Positions 50,801-59,800 of a stretch of 64,000 nucleotides of DNA are shown here, one piece after another. The stretch comes from Sorex araneus (Eukaryota; Chordata; Mammalia; Eulipotyphla; Soricidae), in the NCBI RefSeq assembly GCF_027595985.1, contig NC_073302.1, positions 170,550,034 through 170,614,033 on the forward strand, written 5' to 3'. A program made the translations under genes and the position numbers. The notes under the pieces are model-generated. The model had not been told where the DNA came from, did no database searches, and saw nothing but the letters and a program-made list of their open reading frames with translations. Position 1 is the stretch's first letter; each line of letters begins with the position of its first letter.

Positions 50801-53800
50801 TAGTTCTAGTCATAGAGACATGAACCATTCCATAAAAGTACAAGACCAAAAGGATATAACAAGTTTCAAGATGTACGAAGTATAAATTGATAAATCAGAG
50901 AAGATAAATTTTGAAAATCAACTATTAGGATATTTTACATTCTTCTTTAAGATAAAACATGATTAAATTTAGTAAAGATACAAAAACCTTTGTACTTCTA
51001 ATCATTCAAGTTGAATAGAAACCATTGTCTATTGCTAATCTTACCTATGCCATATGAATAGTTTCTAGACCTCTCCTTATATGAATATTTAATGGTATTA
51101 GCGAGAGAGTGCAGTGGGTAAAGCCTTCCAAACATCTGGCTTGGCTTCCATCCCTCGTACCACATACGGTTTCCAAGCACCCTCAGGAGTAATTCCTGAG
51201 TGCAGAGCCCCAGGAGTAAGCCCTGAGCACCACTGAGTATGGCCCAAAAACAAACTTGAAGGAAATTGAATCAAAATACTTACAATGTCCTTTGCGCTAT
51301 TTGGATTGTATCACTGGTTAAAATCTTCACCATAAACTTGATGCCTATTCTTTTTATTTATATATCCTGACTTCTTTAACTGAACATTACGTGAATTTTT
51401 ATTTTGTGGCCTTCTAATATAAGATGATATTTGTATGCTTTAAAAATATTTTAGACTTTTTTTCGTACTACTAAGCACCATACCCACTGTTCTATCTCTC
51501 AGGTCCAGGAAAAAATCTTGTTAGCTTTTAATTGTTTGTTGAAAATTAAGGCGGAAAATGTTTTAGGAGATAAGGAAAATATTTTAGGAGATACGTAAGT
51601 ATTGTTTTGTTATATGCATTTTAATGCATCTTGTTTTTATATAAAAGGTTCTCAAATATGTTGCAAATCACTTTAATACTTAGAAAGATTCTAGAATAGG
51701 AATCCAGGTTATAACTGGATTCAGGATTTATTCCATGATGCCCTCTGCAAAAAAAGAGGTCTCTCTTCATGCTACTAAAGTTAGAAGATTTTTATCTAAA
51801 GCATTTTATCGCCTTTCTTTTTTCCCTCTTTTCTTTTTCATTGAGCTGAGGCATGATTGCTGTTCCTTTTGTGCAGTCGCTGTCCTTTGTTGCATGACTT
51901 TTTAACATTTCTTAGCTCAAATTCAATCTTCCTTCAGAACCTTATCATTTCTTTCCCACCAGTTCTACTAAGTAGGGTTTTTTTCCCCCCTTCCATTTTA
52001 GAAACAATTCTGACATTATTTGGTAGCATAAGAACTAAACACTCAGCCAAAAGGATTCCCTGTTTTCATTCCATAATGAAGCCTCTTCAGTTTGGGGGCC
52101 CAGGATAGGATTAACAGTGGCATTGGAGACTTTGTTATGTGTGTTTCCCATTCGAGTTGGTCACCTGGAGAGAATTATACCTTAAGTATAGCCAGTTGCA
52201 TGAAATACTGAGCCTTGTATTACCAGAATTCTGTATATCCGTTTCATTGCTTTCTTAACTCATAATTTGAATTGCTCGTTATTTTAGAGCAGACCATTAT
52301 TCAGAGTTATTTCTAGTTTCACGTGAAAATTTAAGCCCAATAAGTTTGAGCATGACTTAAAACTAGACTGTATGTTTCCGTATCATTCTGTCAATAGACT
52401 GAGTACTATCTATGTTCCTTAGGTTCTATGCTTAAGCACTAATATTTAAATCTCTAGTTGATACTTAAATTATATAAGCCATAAGCCATATCCCTATTTG
52501 AAAATTTGACACTTACACTTCTAAAGATATACACAGCACAGTAGTGCAACTAGGCTACAGATAGCCAGTTTTTAAAAACTTTATATTTTATTAAACATGA
52601 TTCAAATTATCTTTTTTTTTTCTAATACCACAGTTTTATTAATCTTTATCAGGAGGCAGAAACCCAGCTAACAGTTGACCCTTAAAAGATGGTGGCTTTT
52701 CTACAGCTGCTAGCAAAATAATATATGTGCGTGGTAATACACTATTGCCAGATGTTTTAGTAGTGTGGTTTTTGTCAGTATTTTGATAGTTTCTGAAAAA
52801 ACATTTCTTTTTCCCTGGGTAGTGCCTCCTTAAATATCCTTAAATATTTTTTAAAATACTTATTTATACTTATAACTTAGTTGGTTCTTTATTCTTTTCC
52901 TACATTATTAGTGCAGATATTATTGTTTGATTATACATACTTTCTAGTTGATGATCCGTAAGTGGTCTACTGGGTATCTGGGCATTTCATTTTTCCTAGT
53001 CCAAAAGTGTAAGATTCATTCTGATGAAGATAGGATTTTTTGTTGTTGTTTGGGGGCCACACCCTGTAATACTCAGAGGTTACTCCTGACTCTGCACGCA
53101 GGAATTACTATTGGTGTTTCACAGGGGACTGAAGATTGAACCTGGGTCAGCAGCGTGCAAGGCAGATGGCAGATACCCTACCTGCTATATTATCTCTCCA
53201 GCCCTGCAGATAAAATTTTAGCATAGAAAACTTTGCCCTTTCTTTTTTTTTTTTTTCTTCCCCTTTGGGCCATATTTGGCTGTGCTTATAACTTCCTGGC
53301 CTATGTGTGGGATCACTCATGGTGGTGCTGGGGATTGAGCCTGGGTCAGCTGCATGCCAGAAAAGTGCCATACCCACTGTTCTGTCTCTCCAGCCCAGAA
53401 AAAGACTTTCAAGCTTTTAAGTTCTACATAGGTGTCATTCTCTTAGATTTCTGAACATCTTAAACAGAAAGTTTACTAATTTCCCTTTATGTGATACATT
53501 TAAGATCAAGTGATCTGAAATTTCTTTTAATGACTAATTAAAGTTCTTTGTGTTTGTTTTGCTTTTTGGGTCATATCCGGTCATGCACAGGAGTTACTCC
53601 TGGCTCTGCACTCAGGAATTACTCCTGGCAGTGGTCCGGGGACCATATGGAATGCTGGGAATCGAACCCAGGTTGGCCTTGTGCAAGGCAAATGCCCTAC
53701 CCACTGTGCTGTATCACTCTAGCCCCTGCTAAATTAAAGTTCTTACTATGTTGTTTAAACTAGTTGTTGGCTAACACTGTGAAGTACCAGATAGTTCATT

Positions 53801-56800
53801 TCTTTGACTTTTTACCAAGTAGTAAATTTCTTCAACTTTTAAGCTCTACAGACTTGCTTACTATCTAGTAAGAAAGCAGCCATGCACTACATAAATGAAC
53901 ATGGGTGTGTTTCCCAAAAGTTTGTTCATGACGTAAACAGTAAGACTTAGTTTCCCAACATCTTAAACTCATTTCTAATGTTTTCAAGACCTTTATTTAC
54001 TCTTTCATGCCTCCTTCTTAGGGACTATTTCTAGCACAAATTTCTCTTTCAGTCCCTCTCCATGCTTCACAGCTCTTTTGTAAATGTTTATAAGTCTACC
54101 AGTTGTCAGAGAAAAGTAGTTTTATTTTCTTCCCTTATTCAATAATTTTTTAATTGGCTCAGCCAGCTTCAACACCATTAGACAGTAGAGAATGGAAGTA
54201 AAACATGGTCCTGGATTTTTTTTTTTTTTTGAAATGGGAAAGACTGTATTGCAGTCATATAAATCTAATATTTTAAAAGGCAAGCATTTAAAAGACAAAC
54301 TAGATGAGATGTTGAGATGGATGAGTTTGCTGTATATTGAGTAGTTGTGAAAAACAGAACTTGAGGATATGCAGTTTGGCAATCTGACAAGACTGGAAAG
54401 ATAATACAGGAGGTAAGATACTTAGGCTTATATGTGGCTAACCCCAGTTTGATCCCTGACACCTCAGAAGGGTTCCCGGGCACCTCCAGGAGTCACTCCT
54501 GAGCATAGAGCCTGGGATAGCCCCTGAGCATCTCCCTCCCCGCTCTGCTACCCTCCCCACCAAATAATGAAAAGTGCCCAAATATTCTTCATTTATTCAT
54601 CATCATCATCATCATCATCATCTCTTTGATCGTCGAATTTCTCAGTAACGTCTCCATTCGTCCTAGCCCTGAGATTTTAGAAGCCTCTCTTTACTCGTCC
54701 TTCCCAATGATGCCACATTGGAGGCTCTTTCAGGGTCAGGGGAATGAGACCCAGCATTGTTACTTTTTTTAGCATATGAATACACCATGGGGAGATTTTG
54801 AGGTTCTCGAGAACCATGTGGGCAGGAAACTCTCAGTAGCTTGCCAGGTCCTCCCAGAGGGAGAACTAGGCTAAAAGATGTCCAGGAGCTTGGTTTTGAG
54901 TCTCTGGATATTGTCCATTGGTGGGATTACATGGCACCAGGGGCAGTTCCTGGGTGTGACCGCCTAGCTACTGGAAAATGGGAAATCTGGGCAGAAGAGG
55001 CTCAGTCCCGATCCGAGCAGGTTTGGAGGTCTCAGTTCTGTGTCCCGTTTATTTTTTATCATTTATTAATGAAGAATAAACCAAAGAGGGAGAGAGAGGT
55101 ATTTGAATAGACACTTGTAAACTATGTAGAAGCATTTTTAAAATATATTACTATTTTGTTTTGTTTTTGAGCCATGTCTGGCAATGCTCAGGGGTTACTC
55201 CTGGCTCTGCACTCAGGAATTGCTCCTGGCGGTGCTCAGGGGACCATATGGGATGCTGGGAATCGAACCCGGGTCAGCCACGTTTAAGGCAAACGCCCTA
55301 CCCACTGTACTACCGCTCCAGCCCCCCTGAATCGTTTTAATAAGAGAATGGAGTGTCCTGATTTGTTTAGTTTTTTTAAATTTTAAGTTCTGGTTTGGTT
55401 TGCTCGAGCTATTGCTACTTACCAAGTCATTCATTTGTTTATTTCTCTATCAAATGCCAAGTATTTACTCTGTATAAATTAGTAGTTTCATAATCTTGAG
55501 AACTACCAAAGTGATTCTGCCCTTAATGTTCTTAGAGTCAGGAACAAAGTTATTTGTGTTTTTATGACTCCATCCATTATAGTTTGTATTTTGTATTTTG
55601 TATTTATTAAAACTTACTAAATGCTCTTTCTAGACATATAAATCTACCCAGAAATTCCAAATCATATAACTACTGGTCATTACAAATAAACCAAAATTGT
55701 GCTCATTTAAAATTCCAAGTATAGGGGCTGGAGCAATAGCACAGCGGGTAGGGCGTTTGCCTTGCACTCGGCCGACTCAGGTTCAATTCCCAGCACCCCA
55801 TATGGTCCCCTGAGCACAGCCAGGAGTAATTCCTGAGTGCAGAGCCAGGAGTAACCCCTGTGCATTGCCGGGTGTGACCCAAAAAGGGAAAAAAAAATAA
55901 AATTCCAAGTATAGGGCCAGAGAGCTCGTACAAAGGTGAAGGTACTTGCGGCCGAGCCTGGGGCTAACCCCGCACATTGTCCCTCAAGCACTGGCAGAAG
56001 TCGTCCCCAAGCACAGAGCCGGAAGTAAGTCCTGAGTACCACTGGGTGTGGCCAACTCCCCTCTCACTAAGACTCCAAGAACGAGGAGAAAGTGGTAGAG
56101 CACCATTTGGTTCCCAGCCTGCGCTGTCTCTTGGGCGTCTCAGAGCACAGCCAAGTGACCCTGGTGGGCCATGTGGGCCATTTGGACCTGTCACACACCA
56201 GTAGGATAGAGTTTTTTTTTTTTAATCACAAGCAGTCACTTTTATACAGTGCTAAAATCCCATATGTATCTATTCATACATCATTCATCACTTTTAGTTA
56301 AAATAATTTTGTAAACAGTGATTGATTAATTGGAGCATAAATAAGTTTCTCTCAAAAGGCAAGATAGGAATAGTATGTGGCTGTTATGGCCTAAAAGTAT
56401 GTGGGTAAATCTTAGTGATAAAGGAATCATCATTTGAATGATTAAGACTCGCAGAATAGACTAGAGAAGGACAATTTATATGGCATAGCAGTTACAATAT
56501 TTCCTCCTCTTATTTTTTATAGACTTTTCTTCACAGGAATTGGAGGTGTTCATTTGTTCCTTTTCCTCCTCCTGGCTTCAGATGTTTGTTGCTGAGGCAA
56601 TCTTTAAAAAGTTGTGTTTGCAGAGCTCCATCAGTATTTCTTCTGAACCACTATCTCTTCATAAAATGGTAAGCACTAACCACTTTTTTCTAATCTTTAT
56701 AATTTCTAAGGAAGAGTTCATAAATTTAATAAAAGTGTTCCCTAATTATTTCTAATAATTGAGTACAAGCTCAAATTAATCCATAAATCTTTCCATGTGA

Positions 56801-59800
56801 GCGGGCATTTTTCTGCCTGAGAAATGGGGTTAGCATAAAAATTTTAATTACTTGAAAGTAAATAAAGGTTGATAATGGAGAAATAATGCAAAGATCCTTT
56901 TTCTCCATAGATAGTACACTAGGTAGAGTCTTTGCCTTGTACATAGCCAGTCCAGATTCGATCCTGGCACCCCATACGCTTTCCCAGCATCACCAGGAGT
57001 AATTTCTGAGTGCAGAGCCAGGAGTAACCCTTGAATATCATCAGGTGCAGCCCCAAAACAAAACAAAGCAAAAAATTTTTTCTTTTGCACACAGATTTCA
57101 TGATACATACGACCATTATTTTGGCAAGACCTAGATTTTTAAAAACTCACAGTATTTTATTACATTTTAAAAGTGAATACTATAAATAATGCCACAGTAT
57201 TCCCATTCCCTTTTGTCTTATGTTACACACATGTAGTTTTTATTCGATCTAGAATTTTTATATTTACATACTTGCTTTCTTTATACCAGTATTAATATCT
57301 ATTGTTTTCATTGGTTTTCTTAACAAATAAGAAATTTACTTGTTAATTAGCCAGGTTGGACAAATCCTATTTTATGACAATCTTTGTCTTGAATGATGCC
57401 AGCACTTTTTAATTCCACTTATTTCAGACTTGCTCTATGTTGAGGAAAAGTATTACTTAAAACAAAACAAAATGGAAATGACACTAGTTTTTATATGTAT
57501 AATAAATATTAAAAGTATGCATATGGTTATAAAAAGTTGGGTATAAAGCTGATCAAAATAACTTCCCTGAGTATCAAAATTGAATTTGAAAAAAGTTAGT
57601 TTCAAGAAGACATTTTTTTCCTTGCATGCATCCTAATAACTTAATGAAACTGAACTTAGCAACTTTGCTATTATTTTTGTTTAGCATGTTCAGATGAAAT
57701 AGGGTGGCAGCCAATGTCAGGAAACTTAAGAGAATAAAACTACTTTGAATGGTCAAATGAGTCAAGTCATTTTTTTCTCTGCTTTGTAAGTTTTAAAATT
57801 TGTGAAATAAAGTACTATTTTCCAATAGGTATATTCCTATTTACCAGCTTTGGGGAAAACTGGTGTGCATGGGTCTGGAAAGATGCAGGTACCAAAAAAA
57901 ACAGGACAGCGGCCTTGCCTTGAGTCTCCACGGGCTTTACTAATGTTGAATGGTGCTAAACAGAAACCAGGTGAAGGAGTGCCAGAGTTACCGTAAGTGA
58001 CTTTTGTGTACCAATGATGCTTTGTTCTAAAGCATCACTGTTTCTCAAGCGTTGGTCTTAGCATTGTGGTTATCTGTGATTTGGGATTCATACACATCAG
58101 CAGAATTCTTCTGTTGTATACGTGATCAGTACTTTCATTTGTGTGTGTGTGTGAGTGAACATTTTAATGAACATCTTGACTTTCTTTAGTCATGGTATAT
58201 GATTTTTGTGTGTGTGTGAAAATTAAATGCTTTCTGAGAGAAAGAAAATGTCCTAAAATTACTTTTTCACACAATTTTTACTCATATGATTTAAATCACA
58301 AATGGATTTCAGGGGCCCGAGCGGTAGTCTAGCAGGTGAGTACTTGCCTTGCACGCAGCCAACGTGGGTTTTATCACTGTTACCCTATATGGTCTCCCAA
58401 GCCTGTCAGTAGTGATCCCTGAACACAGAGCAGGATTAATCTCTGAGCACCTCTAGGTGTGGCCCAACCCCTCAACCCCCCCCAAAGAAATGAATTTCAA
58501 AATATATGGTCATATGAGATCATCTGAATTGTTAGAATAGCTTTTCCCAACAGAGCTACCGCCTGTAAAGCTACATAAAATCAGAAGATCTGAAATAGAG
58601 AGAGACAGATAGTAGAGTGACTAAAGTACTTGCCTTGCATGTAGCTGAGCCCAGTTTGATCTCTGGCCACGGATATGGCCCCACCCTGGCATCACCAAGA
58701 GTTATGGCTGAGCAGAGTCAGAAGGAAGACCTGAGCAGCTCAGTGTGGTCCCAAACTGAGCAAAAGGGAAAGGAAACATGACATGTTTTTAGAAAGAATA
58801 AAATCAAAGTATCTTACCTTTAGCATTTTATTTTATTCTGTCGGCCAAAAATAGTTTACTTGGTCTTTTTCTCTTTTGCTATTGTACTATATTTATAGAC
58901 TTTTCAGTTGGCAGACTTAATTAATGAAAATTGGTGTATTAAAGTATATTTCTACATAATGGGAATAAATATAAAAATAAGCAGTGAATATTTGAATGAA
59001 TAGAGGAATAAATTTAAAAAGGCCTTTTTTGTTTGCTTTTCATTTCCTTAATGCTCACCATCTAATTCCTTGCCTTGGTGAAAAAATAAGCTTTCTTTAT
59101 TTCTTATGTCTTTTCAGAGAGCTGAGCCTTGCTAAATGTTCCTCATCATTAAAAAGACTGAAAAAGAAATCAGAAGGAGAGTTGTCATGTTCCAAGGAGA
59201 ATTGCCCCTCTTTAGTTACAAAGATGAATTTTCACAAGACTAATCTAAAAGGTATTCCAAGTGTCTAAACTGGTGCTAGGACCTTTTTTGTGGCTTTTCG
59301 CATATTTTACACACTGATCCTTTGAACTTAAATAATGAACTAAATTCAGGAACCCCCTTCCTGGCTAGCATGTTATTTTTCTGAACTTTCATTTATACCA
59401 AAATGTGTTTGTTTCATACCCAGTACAATAGAATATTCCTCCTGTGGAGTCCCCTCTGTCTTTCTAGACATGATGGTGCATGGTTTGCACTGAGCTCATT
59501 CTAGACTTACCTGCCCTACTTTTCTACTCGACCTCAACCTGTGTTGCTGAGGGTCAGTGTCTTCTGATTTGAAAGTAAAATTCAGTCCTCATCTCTCATC
59601 CAGACATTTTGTGAACAAAGAATGAGGAGTAGGCTATGTTACATAGCTGTGTTAACCATATGGACCCTTTTCTTCCAGGCATTGAGCCCAGACTATGAAA
59701 TGTGTTTGGCTTTTGGTTCTAACTATACTGGAACCTAAGTACCTAAAGGATGGAGTACTAGAATTATAATAATTCACTCTAGCACGTTTTTAGATATCTC

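Noticed and set aside
57829..57992. G-x-x-G-x-G-K wording in exon 17 as a P-loop ATPase
   Set aside because: It lies in a flexible Gly/Lys/Pro-rich loop with no Walker B or surrounding fold, and is not known in the family.
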